This document shows, one piece after another, positions 17,727-27,072 of a stretch of DNA of 64,000 bases. Position numbers and translations under genes: made by a program. The stretch is from Planctomycetaceae bacterium (lineage in GTDB: Bacteria > Planctomycetota > Planctomycetia > Planctomycetales > Planctomycetaceae). Under the pieces are notes generated by a model, which saw only the letters and a list, made by a program, of their open reading frames with translations, did no database searches and was not told where the DNA came from. Location of the stretch: contig JANSXP010000014.1 of assembly GCA_024742875.1 (NCBI GenBank), positions 1 through 64,000 of the forward strand, read 5' to 3'. Position 1 is the stretch's first letter. Every line of letters starts with the position of its first letter.

Positions 17727-19103
17727 GTGCACAAATTTCTCTATCTGTCATTTGCCTCGGCCCTGATTTTTGGTCTGGGGGTCGTTTCCGGCAACCTTGG
17801 ACGGCACCAGAAGGCGGACCGCCTCACTGAACCTCAGAACAGTGTGGCGGCGGAGGAACAATTCATCGACTCTTCAGTGGTCGATGCGGACTGCCAGAGC
17901 TGCGCCCTAAAGTCCCCTGATGTGGCCTCGCTCCCCGCTGCCGTCATACAGCCGCCTGGCACCGCACCAGAACAGGTTACCGCTCTGCTTGATACCGGAT
18001 CCGTTTCGGACTTTGGCCTCGTCCCTGCGGGACATCAGCTGCCAGCGATTGAGACAGACATCCCCGTTCATGCCGCCGCTCTTTCGAGTGAAGCTCCAGC
18101 CGCTACAACTCCCCGGGCAGAAGCGATTATCCGTGAGTACTTCCCGGAAATTGAGCGCCCGGTGCTGACAGGGTGGATGGATGCGTACTCCGGTCTGACA
18201 GAAGAAGATCTTCACGGTGTCATGCAGCAACGGACGCTGCTCACTGGCGATTTGCCGCAGCTGGATCTCCCGGAACTGGATCTGCCACCGCTGCCCATGG
18301 TGGACCAGACGCAATTGACGCCACCGCTGCTTGAACTTGCCGATCGGGAATTTCTCAGCCTGCCGGATCATACGCCAGCCCCACTGCTGCCACAGCCACT
18401 CGATGCTGGTGACCTGCCGCCATTGATTCCCGTGACAGACAGGACGTGTGCCCCGATCATGACTCCCGAGCAGCAGATCATCCGCACAGCTCAGGACAAC
18501 CTCCGGCAGGTGGTCACCGTAGGATTTCGTCGCACGATTGTCCGCACCCAGGTAGCCACCGTGTCACCCGAAGCCTCCCACCAGGAGGCGGTCGTCTTCC
18601 GCCAGTTTGACCTGAATGAGGGACAGTTTCAGCCTTCGCCCGATCCATTGCATGTGGCCATCGCCGGCGGCGGCAACTGCATGTTTGTGCTGGAGCCAGG
18701 CAACATTGTCACACGCAACGGGCAGTTCCAGCTGTCTGAAGACGGCCAGGTAGGGCTGTCTGGCCCCTCCGGTTTTCTGACCGTCAAGGGCACATCGTCC
18801 GTACCTGCCGGCGCCACGGGCGTTCATTTTGCACAGGACGGCTCCCTGGAATACACCGACCTCGAAGGCACGCAGAGAACCGCCGGCGCCGCCGCCCTGG
18901 TACGCGTTGATTCGCCAGCGGCACTGTCGTCTGCCAACGGTGTGTATTTTCGGCTGAGCGGTGACAACGTTGAGCCCGTGACTCCTGAGGCGGAGCAACC
19001 TCTGCTGCACGTGCAGACCGTGGAACTTTCCAACGTATTGACCGATCAGGAACGGGCACTGATCGATCACTTTCAGCAGTTGTCCGCTGCCGGCGTTCAC
19101 TAA
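17727..19103 (+). CDS. Membrane-anchored protein with FlgF/FlgG-like rod domain
   Basis: 458 residues. The GTG at 17727 has GGAGG six bases upstream and gives a signal anchor (FLYLSFASALIFGLGVVSG). Residues about 25-250 are a Pro/Leu-rich linker, including LPQLDLPELDLPPLP. Around residue 260, AQDNLRQVVTVGFRR echoes the NNLANxxTxGFKR motif of flagellar rod/hook proteins. Residues 300-440 match the FlgG core pattern: EGQFQPSPDPLHVAIAGGGN, then VTRNGQFQLSEDGQV, VPAGATGVHFAQDGSL, VDSPAALSSANGVYF and VQTVELSNVL. No other flagellar gene is in the window. It may be a divergent rod-like or envelope structural protein; the role is unknown. Confidence 0.72.
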   Translation: MHKFLYLSFASALIFGLGVVSGNLGRHQKADRLTEPQNSVAAEEQFIDSSVVDADCQSCALKSPDVASLPAAVIQPPGTAPEQVTALLDTGSVSDFGLVPAGHQLPAIETDIPVHAAALSSEAPAATTPRAEAIIREYFPEIERPVLTGWMDAYSGLTEEDLHGVMQQRTLLTGDLPQLDLPELDLPPLPMVDQTQLTPPLLELADREFLSLPDHTPAPLLPQPLDAGDLPPLIPVTDRTCAPIMTPEQQIIRTAQDNLRQVVTVGFRRTIVRTQVATVSPEASHQEAVVFRQFDLNEGQFQPSPDPLHVAIAGGGNCMFVLEPGNIVTRNGQFQLSEDGQVGLSGPSGFLTVKGTSSVPAGATGVHFAQDGSLEYTDLEGTQRTAGAAALVRVDSPAALSSANGVYFRLSGDNVEPVTPEAEQPLLHVQTVELSNVLTDQERALIDHFQQLSAAGVH

Positions 19104-19161
19104 ACGCGCGCTGCCCGGACGCACGGCCCACCCGTTATCCGGAGTCGTCCGTTTTTTCGCC

Positions 19162-19209
19162 TTCTCGCCTTCTCGCCTTCTCGCCTTCTCGCCTTCTCGC
19201 CTTCTCGCC
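19162..19209. repeat. Tandem repeat, six perfect copies of TTCTCGCC
   Basis: An 8-base unit repeated six times without error between two convergent genes, preceded by the related partial TTTTTTCGCC. It is non-coding in the gene model chosen here. Perfect short tandem copies suggest slippage and length variation between strains. Confidence 0.9.
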
Positions 19210-19316
19210 GCCCGGCGTCTGGTCTCTGCCCGATGTCTGGTCTCCAGCCGGCGTCCTGGTCAGAGATGGACTCACTCTGCAGGTCAGACACAAGGGACGA
19301 GACTCCGTGAGCGAGA

Positions 19317-20396
19317 TCAGCCGCGGTTGCGCAGTTCGCGGCTGGCTTTCTCCAGCGTCTTGCGTTCCGCGCTGGTGAGCGAGGCTTCTCCCTGCTCACT
19401 AATCTTCTGCAGGATCGCATCCATTTCCTCAGCCAGCTTTTCGCTCTTGCGCGACGGTCGCCCCTCTGACTCGGCCGACACCACGCGAAAGCCTCGCTGG
19501 CGGGCCTTGAATTTCGTGGAGAGCCAGTCGCCCCATTGTGCCAGACGCCACTGTTTTGATGCGTACAAATAGCCAAACGCCAGCCCCCCCAAATGCGCCG
19601 CGTGCGCCACGTTGTCGGTCCCGGGGACGCTGTTACCAGACAACTGCTGCAGCAGCGGAAACAAGTCAAACACAGCGTACATGAAGACGACCCACCTCAT
19701 CGTGACGGGGATGATGAAGAACAGATGAATCGTGTGGTCCGGGAAGTGCCAGGCGAACAGCAGCGTGACCCCCATGATGGCGCCGGATGCCCCCAGCATC
19801 GGCACCGGATCTCCAGTCAGCAGGTCAATGCCGATATAGCACAGACTCGCTGACAGCGCCGACATCATATAGAACCAGAGGAACTCCTTTTGTCCGTACA
19901 TGGTTTCGAGCCGCGGGCCAAACCAGAACAAAAACAGCATGTTGAACAGAATGTGAAACAGGTTGTCGCGCGAGTGACAGAAAGCGCATGTCATCAGACG
20001 CCACACCTGACCATGCAGGACTTTGGGCGTCTCCAGCTGCAGCAAGTTTTCCGCCAGCGACGTTTTCGGCATCCCCAGGCGTTCAGCCGCACTGGGAGGA
20101 AGAGGGCCGCTTTTTAACATGTCCAGCAGTCTCTGTTCGCGATCTTCCAGACCGCCCAGATCCTCCTTCATCGACTCAAAAGCAACAATCTGCCTCTGTC
20201 GAAACTCCTCCAGCTGGTCCCCGTTGTAATTGCCGGTGGTAAACAGCTGCGCGACAAACACAACCACATTGATAATGATGAGCCGCTTGCAGATGGGGCT
20301 CAGCGGACTGCCGCCAAAACCTCCGCCACCGAAACCACCCCCCTCGCCGTAGCGGCGGGCCTCATCGCGCAGGTAGTCTCTGTTATCCAGTCCCAT
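19317..20396 (-). CDS. Rhomboid family intramembrane serine protease
   Basis: 359 residues from the ATG at 20396, which has a GAGAG box upstream and gives MGLDNRDYLRDEARRY. A Gly-rich N-terminal segment precedes the first membrane helix. The catalytic serine is S204 in GASGAIMG and the catalytic histidine is H268 in AHAAHLGG; the HSRDNLFHILFNMLFLFWFG loop/helix is also typical. About six membrane segments are visible. The soluble C-terminal 40 residues (MDAILQKISEQGEASLTSAERKTL) form the helical tail often found on rhomboids of this group. Rhomboids cut membrane proteins inside the bilayer; the substrate is unknown. Confidence 0.93.
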   Translation of the reverse strand: MGLDNRDYLRDEARRYGEGGGFGGGGFGGSPLSPICKRLIIINVVVFVAQLFTTGNYNGDQLEEFRQRQIVAFESMKEDLGGLEDREQRLLDMLKSGPLPPSAAERLGMPKTSLAENLLQLETPKVLHGQVWRLMTCAFCHSRDNLFHILFNMLFLFWFGPRLETMYGQKEFLWFYMMSALSASLCYIGIDLLTGDPVPMLGASGAIMGVTLLFAWHFPDHTIHLFFIIPVTMRWVVFMYAVFDLFPLLQQLSGNSVPGTDNVAHAAHLGGLAFGYLYASKQWRLAQWGDWLSTKFKARQRGFRVVSAESEGRPSRKSEKLAEEMDAILQKISEQGEASLTSAERKTLEKASRELRNRG

Positions 20397-20588
20397 GCCA
20401 CTCTCTCTTTTCCGCGTGCCTGAGTGCGTTCGCCGCGCAGGCAGCGTTTCCATCATGTGCCGATCAATCGTGTGCCGTCCAGAGTCCGGCTGGCGAAGCG
20501 GGCCTTCACCGACTGTGCCTGATTTTTATCGGAAACGGCCGCAATCTGCATGCACGAATTACGAACTTCGGTGGAATCCTGCCTGCCG

Positions 20589-21842
20589 CTATTTCTGAAA
20601 CGCTGCGATTCCGCCCACCGCTGCGATGGCCAGCAGCACGGCGAACAGGATTTTCCAGACACTGTAGGGCCGTTCTCCCTGCACTTCACCGCTGGCCGCA
20701 TTGATAAACACCTGGTACGTCTTCTCTTTGTACTGATACGCCAGCAACCAGACCGGCAGCAGCAGGTGTTTGTAGGTGATGGCGTCAAAATGGCTATCGA
20801 TCGAATGGACTCGCTGCGTGTCTCCGCCAATTCGCTGACGAACCTCGCTTGAGATGGCGTCTTCCATACGGCCTTTGCTTTCGCCAAAGCAATGATCCAG
20901 TTCCAGATCGTATGTTCGCGCCAGATGGCCGGCCAGCATCTGCTGATTAAAGGGAACGACCTTCAGCAGGGGCCACGGTTCCAGTCTCAGCATGAAGTCC
21001 CGCTTCAGGCCATTGTTGGCCAGCACAAGCACATCATCAAAAAACCGCTGAAACCTCCCGCTGGCTGGATACCACCGCGTGCGACGTTCCCGACGTTTGT
21101 TCTTGCCGGATCCGCGGGTCACGTAATAGTACTCGCCACGCTGTCCGGAGTAGGACGTAAACGTCATGGAGTCGAACGTAAAGTACGACAGATAAACTCC
21201 ATTGAACTCCCCGTCCACGCCCCGGCGGCGAAACTCGTTCGGGGCGAACCAGCGCGAATTGACCCATTGGGTCAGATTCATCTGGGCGTGTTTTTTCTCA
21301 ATCTGAAACGGCAGCACACCGTCGACCGGGATGCGGTGTTCCTGACACTTGTGTGCGTTTTCCAACTGCACGGGCGAGCCACAATAAGGGCAGTGCGTAC
21401 TTGTGAGTGAGCCGATAAACTCGACGTTGCCGCCGCACGAGTCACATCTCAGTTCGTTGCGTGTCGTGCTGTCTCCGGAGTGCTCTAAGTCACCGTTCTC
21501 CAGACGCTCTTCGGCAACGTCCTGACGCCATTCACGCAGCTTCGACAGCATCGCGTGGTAGTCCTGCTCAGACAATTCGGCTTCATCGTCGAGTTCAATT
21601 TCCCGCACATGGCCGCAGTATTTGCAGGCGAGCATCTGGTCGCCAATATGAAACTCGAGATCCGCCCCGCATCCATCGCAGGGGAAGATGCGGCCCTGTC
21701 CGCTGTCAAACGTCTGGCCGATATCGCCCGTGCTGCTGGCATCACGGCGTCGAATATCAAGTGGGCCATCCGGGTCTCCCGGCTTCCCGGCAGGCAGCGG
21801 TGGGACCACGTATTCAAAGTCGTCAGCATCCACGTCGCTCAT
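20589..21842 (-). CDS. Zinc-ribbon protein with C-terminal membrane anchor
   Basis: 417 residues. Two zinc ribbons are visible: FPCDGCGADLEF with LACKYCGH (about residues 53-78), and LRCDSCGGNVEF with THCPYCGSPVQ (about 130-155). A central domain (VLPFQIEKKHAQMNLTQWVNSRWFAP, then YLSYFTFDSMT) is followed by a C-terminal helix, WKILFAVLLAIAAVGGIAAF. Proteins of this layout are sometimes annotated as TFIIB-like zinc-ribbon or primosomal N'-like proteins, but no helicase motif is present, so I do not adopt those names. Likely membrane-associated, function unknown. Confidence 0.8.
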   Translation of the reverse strand: MSDVDADDFEYVVPPLPAGKPGDPDGPLDIRRRDASSTGDIGQTFDSGQGRIFPCDGCGADLEFHIGDQMLACKYCGHVREIELDDEAELSEQDYHAMLSKLREWRQDVAEERLENGDLEHSGDSTTRNELRCDSCGGNVEFIGSLTSTHCPYCGSPVQLENAHKCQEHRIPVDGVLPFQIEKKHAQMNLTQWVNSRWFAPNEFRRRGVDGEFNGVYLSYFTFDSMTFTSYSGQRGEYYYVTRGSGKNKRRERRTRWYPASGRFQRFFDDVLVLANNGLKRDFMLRLEPWPLLKVVPFNQQMLAGHLARTYDLELDHCFGESKGRMEDAISSEVRQRIGGDTQRVHSIDSHFDAITYKHLLLPVWLLAYQYKEKTYQVFINAASGEVQGERPYSVWKILFAVLLAIAAVGGIAAFQK

Positions 21843-22080
21843 GGATTGATCTTTTGTAGACGGTTTACAGGAGACAGAACGGCAACCTCCGGGCAGGGCG
21901 ATGAGCCGCAGTCTAGTCGCGGCATTCCGTCTTGAAAACGCAGACCGTACGCATTTGGATCACAGAAATCGCCGCCGGCCACTCATTTGCCGGGCAATCC
22001 TGGCTCCTCTGCAGACACCGCACCAGGTCTGGCGGGTGCCTGCGTGCAGTGCCTTTTTTGCGGGGCGCTGCTTTACGGTG

Positions 22081-24405
22081 CTAGTAGTCCTTCCGCGAGA
22101 CGTAGACACAGCCAAACAGCAGCAGCACGCCAATGAACAGGCCATTGCTCGTGAGGACACCCATCGCCTCGAACTGCTCGTCATCCTGTTCCAGACTGTC
22201 GGTATCGCCTTCTGTTGCGATCGGCGGGCCGTCTTCCGGAAACGGCTCGCCCCCCATGACATAGGGGATAAAGCCGGTCAGCTCTGCGGGTTTGGGCAGC
22301 AGACTCCAGGCCGGATAAACAAAGCTGTCGTAAAAGCCATAGGCCCAGGACGGACGCTCGGCCCATCGCTGTGTTTCTGATTCCGCCGTTATGTCATACT
22401 CAATCGCGGCCAGTCGACCGTCCGAAGTGAGCAGCCGCCCCTGTTCGGAGAACGACACAGCATTCACTTTCCCCTTTGCTGACGGCGTCCAGTCTCGCTG
22501 CTCTCCCGTTTGTGCGTCCCACAAAAGCAGTTGCTGATCGTGCGTCAACAGAGCCACGGCAGCACCATCCGGCGAGGCGGTGAGCACGCGGGGATTTCCG
22601 CCGATCAGCGACTCGCTGTCAGAAAGAATCTTCAGTGTCTGGGCATCACACACGGCGACGCGTCCGCCCCGCTGAGCCACAACGCAAACCTCTCCGCCGG
22701 CCGCCACCACACTCCGCTGCTGTGTGTCAAACTCAACGGTCGCGGCCACACGGTATCCGCCATCCTCGCCGGCGCTCAGGCGACACAACTGCCCATTGCC
22801 CAGCAGATACAAATCATCCGTTTGAGTGTGCAGCGCAGAGGCGAACTCGTCACCCAGTTCCGGCATGTCGTCCACCGACACCCTGCGAAACGCACGGCCC
22901 CCGCCAAAGAAGCCGCCGGTGACATTGTTTAGGAAATCGGCTCGCTTTTGTTCTTTGTCGGTTTGTCCGACATACTCGTAGATGGCCTCTTTGGCCGGCA
23001 GCAGAATCCGCCCGCTGCTGTCCAGATAAAGAGACTGGACCATCTCCGGCAGACGCCCCAGCGATTCCCTTTCCCAGTCGTTTTCTCGGTAACCGGCCAC
23101 CAGCGTCGGTGGGCCGACACGAGCAAAGCGACCCGCAGAAGGTTGCAGCGCTAACACGCGATCAGCGGCGGAATCGTAGACAGGCACAAAGCGGTAGTTG
23201 GCCGCCAGACTGCCCCTCATCAGAGCTGCCATACCAGAAGCCGTCTTTTTCAGTCGCTCGTCCCACCGCAATTCCTCGGCATTCCAGACATACGTCTTCT
23301 GGTCCCCGTCAACAGCAAAGACGTCGTCGCCTGCGATCACCACCTCACGAATTGCACGGGCATCAATCATCTCCCGCTTCATCTGCAGCTGAGTGATTTC
23401 CACGGTCTTTAGACCAATGTAAAAGATCACCACACTGACCAGAGCCACAATCGGATTGCGCCACACGGCTCCTGCCACGGCGGACACCGCGTAGTAGATA
23501 GCAAACAGAAACACGTAAACCGGAATGCACCACAGCAGATTGATCTGCCAGTAATCCAGACGCACACCCAGCAGAAGCCAGACGCCGGTCACCAGCACAG
23601 ACGCATACAGCAGCGTGAACGTGCATCCGCCGAGGAACTTCACCAGAAACAGGCCCGACCGATTGATCGGCTTGCTCAGCAGCAGGGCGATCTCTCCCGG
23701 CTCAAATGTGCGGGGAATCACACCTGAAGTCACCAGCAAAGAACAGAACACGCCGATGATCCCCAGGAAGAAGCCCAGTACGGCCGTCACGCCAAATTCA
23801 ATCACCCGGTTTATCTGAGCGGGGGGAAACGGCAGTTCGCCAATGATCTCGGCATTGGCGTAATACAGCCCCAGCGAGGTGTCGTCGACCAGACGAATGC
23901 CCTCGGGGAATGCGGCCGCCAGCAGCAGCAGATTGCGACGCTGCGCCGTGTCGCCTTCGAGTTCGCCCTCGTCCACGAGGCTGTTTGCCTCTTCGCTCAG
24001 TTCCAGCCCCGACCAGACGCTGGCATCGTAAAACTTCTCATTCTTCAGCAGGTTGTTCAGCGTCTGCACGATTTCCCCGTGCGGACCGCCTCCGGGACCA
24101 CGCCGACTGCGTCCCCCTTTGCCTTCCATCAGTTCTGTCACACGCTTCTGCTGATCGGCAGACAGCAAAGACCACAGGTGTGCCGACGGTGTGCCGTCCT
24201 GCTCCTTCTCCACGCTCACCTTTTCCAGCATCCGATCCGGAAACGCCAGTTCCACCCGCCGCAGTGAGACGGCCGTCTCACGCGACAGATTGATTGGGGC
24301 CAGCAGCAGCAGAACAATCGCAATGCCAACCAGCGAGATCCACAGCACGCGCGACGCGCGAGCTTCCCGATAAGAGTCTTTGAGAATCGCAAGGTAGGCT
24401 CGCAT
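22081..24405 (-). CDS. ABC-2 type permease with inserted WD40-like propeller
   Basis: 774 residues. One membrane helix at residues 20-40 (VLWISLVGIAIVLLLLAP), a long external loop, then five helices at about 200-360 (including VTAVLGFFLGIIGVFCSLLV and FEPGEIALLLSKPINRSGLF, a segment typical of ABC-2 permeases). Residues about 370-690 are a soluble region with propeller-like blades, the clearest being VLTASPDGAAVALLTHDQQL followed by LLLWDAQTGE, then AVSFSEQGRLLTSDGR. A last helix (GLFIGVLLLFGCVYVS) precedes the C-terminus. The start overlaps the stop of the upstream ATPase gene by one base (TAATG), implying translational coupling. Substrate unknown. Confidence 0.85.
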   Translation of the reverse strand: MRAYLAILKDSYREARASRVLWISLVGIAIVLLLLAPINLSRETAVSLRRVELAFPDRMLEKVSVEKEQDGTPSAHLWSLLSADQQKRVTELMEGKGGRSRRGPGGGPHGEIVQTLNNLLKNEKFYDASVWSGLELSEEANSLVDEGELEGDTAQRRNLLLLAAAFPEGIRLVDDTSLGLYYANAEIIGELPFPPAQINRVIEFGVTAVLGFFLGIIGVFCSLLVTSGVIPRTFEPGEIALLLSKPINRSGLFLVKFLGGCTFTLLYASVLVTGVWLLLGVRLDYWQINLLWCIPVYVFLFAIYYAVSAVAGAVWRNPIVALVSVVIFYIGLKTVEITQLQMKREMIDARAIREVVIAGDDVFAVDGDQKTYVWNAEELRWDERLKKTASGMAALMRGSLAANYRFVPVYDSAADRVLALQPSAGRFARVGPPTLVAGYRENDWERESLGRLPEMVQSLYLDSSGRILLPAKEAIYEYVGQTDKEQKRADFLNNVTGGFFGGGRAFRRVSVDDMPELGDEFASALHTQTDDLYLLGNGQLCRLSAGEDGGYRVAATVEFDTQQRSVVAAGGEVCVVAQRGGRVAVCDAQTLKILSDSESLIGGNPRVLTASPDGAAVALLTHDQQLLLWDAQTGEQRDWTPSAKGKVNAVSFSEQGRLLTSDGRLAAIEYDITAESETQRWAERPSWAYGFYDSFVYPAWSLLPKPAELTGFIPYVMGGEPFPEDGPPIATEGDTDSLEQDDEQFEAMGVLTSNGLFIGVLLLFGCVYVSRKDY

Positions 24406-25364
24406 TAGTTTTCCTCCTTTACGATATCCAGAAACGCTTCTTCGAGCGTCAGTTCGCGGCGCTTCATGCTGACGATACTCACGTGTGCCGCTCGCAGAGC
24501 ATCGACGACGGCATCCAGTTCACTTTGCTCTTTGATCAGCGCTCGCCCATAGACCAGACCATCACGGCCGGGAGCCGTCTCCAGCTTGTGATGCCCGGAA
24601 AAGCATCCGGCAACCGTTTCCGGCGTGGCCCCGTGAAGATCAAAAACCATCGGCGCTTCCTCCATCGCTGATGTCAGCTCGGCCACGCTGCCCGTGCGTC
24701 GCACGACTCCCTTTGTGAGGATGGCCACCTGTTCGCAGACCAGCTCAATTTCCTGCAGCAGGTGACTGTTCAGAAAGATGGTGGCTCCTTCACTGGCCAG
24801 ATTTCGCAGGACCTCGCGAATTTCTTTGCGACCGACCGGATCCACTCCATCGGTTGGTTCATCGAGCACGATCAGGTCCGGTTTGTGCAGCATCGCCTGA
24901 GCGAGCCCCAGACGCTGCTGCATCCCCTTGGAGTATCCGGAAACCCGTTCCTTTTCCCGCCCCAGAAGTCCCACTCGGTCAAGCAGCTCCGGCATTCGGC
25001 GACGAACCTCCCCCACAGCCAGCCCACTCAATGCGCCGTAATATTCCAGGGCCGTGCGTCCGGTCAAATGCCGCGGGATACGATGGTTTTCCGGCAGGTA
25101 GCCAATCCGCCGTCGTGCGGCCGGCTTTCCGGCCGGCAGTCCCAGCACCGTTGCTCCGCCCGACGATTTCCGCACGATTCCCAGCAGGATTTTGATGAGC
25201 GTCGTCTTGCCCGCCCCATTGGGCCCCAGCAGGCCGTAGATGCTTCCCTGAGGCACCTGAAGGTCGACGCCCTGCAGCGCCTGCAGCGTTCTGCGGCCCA
25301 GAATTCCACTTCGGTATGTCTTCTTCAGGCCTTCAACCTGAATCACGTGTTCCGCGTTTGCCAC
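24405..25364 (-). CDS. ABC transporter ATP-binding protein (ABC-2 exporter type)
   Basis: 319 residues. Walker A is GLLGPNGAGKTTLIK, the signature is VSGYSKGMQQRLGLAQAM, Walker B is DLIVLDEPTDGVDPVG, and the H-loop is FLNSHLLQEIE. The C-terminal 80 residues (MKRRELTLEEAFLDIV) are the extension usual in CcmA/NatA-like exporters. With the adjacent permease it should form an ATP-driven exporter; two ATPases plus two permeases are expected. The ATPase gene comes first and the permease overlaps it by one base. What is moved is unknown. Confidence 0.93.
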   Translation of the reverse strand: MANAEHVIQVEGLKKTYRSGILGRRTLQALQGVDLQVPQGSIYGLLGPNGAGKTTLIKILLGIVRKSSGGATVLGLPAGKPAARRRIGYLPENHRIPRHLTGRTALEYYGALSGLAVGEVRRRMPELLDRVGLLGREKERVSGYSKGMQQRLGLAQAMLHKPDLIVLDEPTDGVDPVGRKEIREVLRNLASEGATIFLNSHLLQEIELVCEQVAILTKGVVRRTGSVAELTSAMEEAPMVFDLHGATPETVAGCFSGHHKLETAPGRDGLVYGRALIKEQSELDAVVDALRAAHVSIVSMKRRELTLEEAFLDIVKEEN

Positions 25365-25621
25365 TCGATCATCCAGTTAGGGTGTCGTCGAGACGGGAGG
25401 TTGCCATCCTGAGTTTTGGGCCGGTCACACACGTCGACGAACGTGCTGCATCTCACCCTACAGCCGATTCGCCCGGACGCGTTGAATCCTGGTGAATTCC
25501 TGCCCGGGTTATCAAAATCGGCCACAGGACCTTCGGGCCGTTGTAAACAGCCCGATTGCACGGGTCACATCGAGACATTCCGCGACCGCCTGGCTAAACT
25601 GCACGCGGAGATGACGGAACG

Positions 25622-26077
25622 ATGATTGAACTGACTGACAAACCCATTGACCACGAGCAGGTCCTGCAAAGCGTGCGTTCTCACAACGCGGGCGCTGCCG
25701 TGCTGTTTCTGGGCACTGTGCGAGAATTCACCAACAGCGTGCAGACGTCCTCGCTCGACTATGAAGCGTATCCGGACATGGCACGCTCGGCCATGCAGTC
25801 GCTGGCGACCGAAGCCAAACAGCGGTGGCCGCTGGTCGGTGTGGCCATTTCCCACCGCGTTGGGCACCTCGAACTGGGCGATGTGGCCGTGGCGGTGGCC
25901 GTCAGTTCGGCCCATCGACTGCCGTCCTTTGAAGCCGGGCAGTGGATTATCGACACACTCAAGCAGCGCGTGCCAATCTGGAAAAAAGAGTTGTACGCTG
26001 ACGGAACTGCGGAATGGGTTCATCCCACCCAAAAATCGCCCGCCGTGAAGGTCAGCGACGGAGACGCTCATGACTGA
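25622..26077 (+). CDS. moaE: Molybdopterin synthase large subunit MoaE
   Basis: 151 residues, the family length. MoaE with MoaD converts cyclic pyranopterin monophosphate to molybdopterin by adding two sulfurs. Seen: AAVLFLGTVREFTNSVQTSSLDYEAYPDMA, VGVAISHRVGHLELGDVAVAVAV, SSAHRLPSFEAGQWIIDTLK and the catalytic lysine segment PIWKKELYADG. The gene overlaps moaA by 8 bases, which implies an operon for molybdenum cofactor synthesis. No moaD is seen in the window. Confidence 0.96.
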   Translation: MIELTDKPIDHEQVLQSVRSHNAGAAVLFLGTVREFTNSVQTSSLDYEAYPDMARSAMQSLATEAKQRWPLVGVAISHRVGHLELGDVAVAVAVSSAHRLPSFEAGQWIIDTLKQRVPIWKKELYADGTAEWVHPTQKSPAVKVSDGDAHD

Positions 26078-27071
26078 GTCACGAAAGCTCATTGACAGTT
26101 TTGGTCGTGTGCACAACAACCTGCGCATCAGCGTCACGGACCGCTGCAACATTCGCTGCTTTTACTGCATGCCGGCAGACAATGTGGAATTCATGCCCCG
26201 CGCGGAACTGCTCACTTTCGAAGAAATCGAACGTGTTGTCCGTGTGGGAACCTCGCTCGGCATCGACCGCCTGCGACTGACGGGCGGTGAGCCGCTTGTT
26301 CGGCGTGAGTTGCCCTCTCTTGTGGCTCGACTCGCCGAGGTGCCCGGCATCATCGATATCGGCCTGACCACCAACGCCGTCCTGCTCGACGAGCTCGCGC
26401 AGCCACTGCACGACGCGGGACTGAAACGTCTGAACATTAGTCTGGACGCCCTGGACCCGGAAGTCTTCAGAAAGGTGACGCGACGCGACAGTTACGACAA
26501 AGTGATTGCCGGAATTGACGCCGCACGACGGGCCGGTTTTCGGCCGATCAAACTGAACGCCGTTTCCATCAGGGGGCTGACGGAAGATCAAATCATTCCT
26601 TTTGCAGAACTCGCTCGCGAAACCGACACAGAAGTTCGCTTCATTGAATTCATGCCGCTGGATGCCGACAGCAAATGGCAGAACGACAAAGTCCTGACAG
26701 CCGCCAGCATCAAAAAGATTCTGGAAGATCAGTTTGGTGAACTGCGTCCGGTTCCCAAATCCAATCCGTCCGCCCCGGCCAGCGACTTCGAATTTGCCGA
26801 TGGCAAAGGTCGCATTGGCCTGATTGCCTCTGTGAGTGAACCTTTTTGTGGCTCCTGCAATCGATTCCGCCTGACGGCCGACGGCAAACTCCGCAACTGT
26901 CTGTTCAGCCTGGAAGAGACCGACATTCGTCCTCTCATACGTGAATCCGGCACCGACGAGGACATTGCCACAGCCATGCTGCAGTGCGTCGCGGCTAAAA
27001 AAGCGGGCCATCAGATCAACTCATCGGATTTCGTCCAGCCGGACCGTCCCATGTACTCGATCGGCGGCTGA
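26070..27071 (+). CDS. moaA: GTP 3',8-cyclase MoaA (radical SAM)
   Basis: 333 residues. MoaA rearranges GTP into 3',8-cyclo-7,8-dihydro-GTP, the first step of molybdenum cofactor synthesis. The N-terminal [4Fe-4S] site is C26, C30 and C33 (RCNIRCFYCM); the SAM-binding LTGGEPLVR follows. The C-terminal cluster site is C260, C263 and C277. The last residues are Gly-Gly, the flexible tail known to be needed for activity in this family. It overlaps moaE by 8 bases and is followed by a membrane glycosyltransferase gene only 1 base after its stop, so all three may share a transcript. Confidence 0.97.
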   Translation: MTESRKLIDSFGRVHNNLRISVTDRCNIRCFYCMPADNVEFMPRAELLTFEEIERVVRVGTSLGIDRLRLTGGEPLVRRELPSLVARLAEVPGIIDIGLTTNAVLLDELAQPLHDAGLKRLNISLDALDPEVFRKVTRRDSYDKVIAGIDAARRAGFRPIKLNAVSIRGLTEDQIIPFAELARETDTEVRFIEFMPLDADSKWQNDKVLTAASIKKILEDQFGELRPVPKSNPSAPASDFEFADGKGRIGLIASVSEPFCGSCNRFRLTADGKLRNCLFSLEETDIRPLIRESGTDEDIATAMLQCVAAKKAGHQINSSDFVQPDRPMYSIGG

Positions 27072-27072
27072 C

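Noticed and set aside
19162-19209. CRISPR array
   Set aside because: The unit is 8 bases with no spacers and no cas genes; it is a simple tandem repeat.
19100-19669. 189-codon minus-strand ORF coding REGEKARR repeats
   Set aside because: Its repeats come from the 8-base tandem array, and the ORF overlaps the rhomboid gene in another frame, which is well supported.
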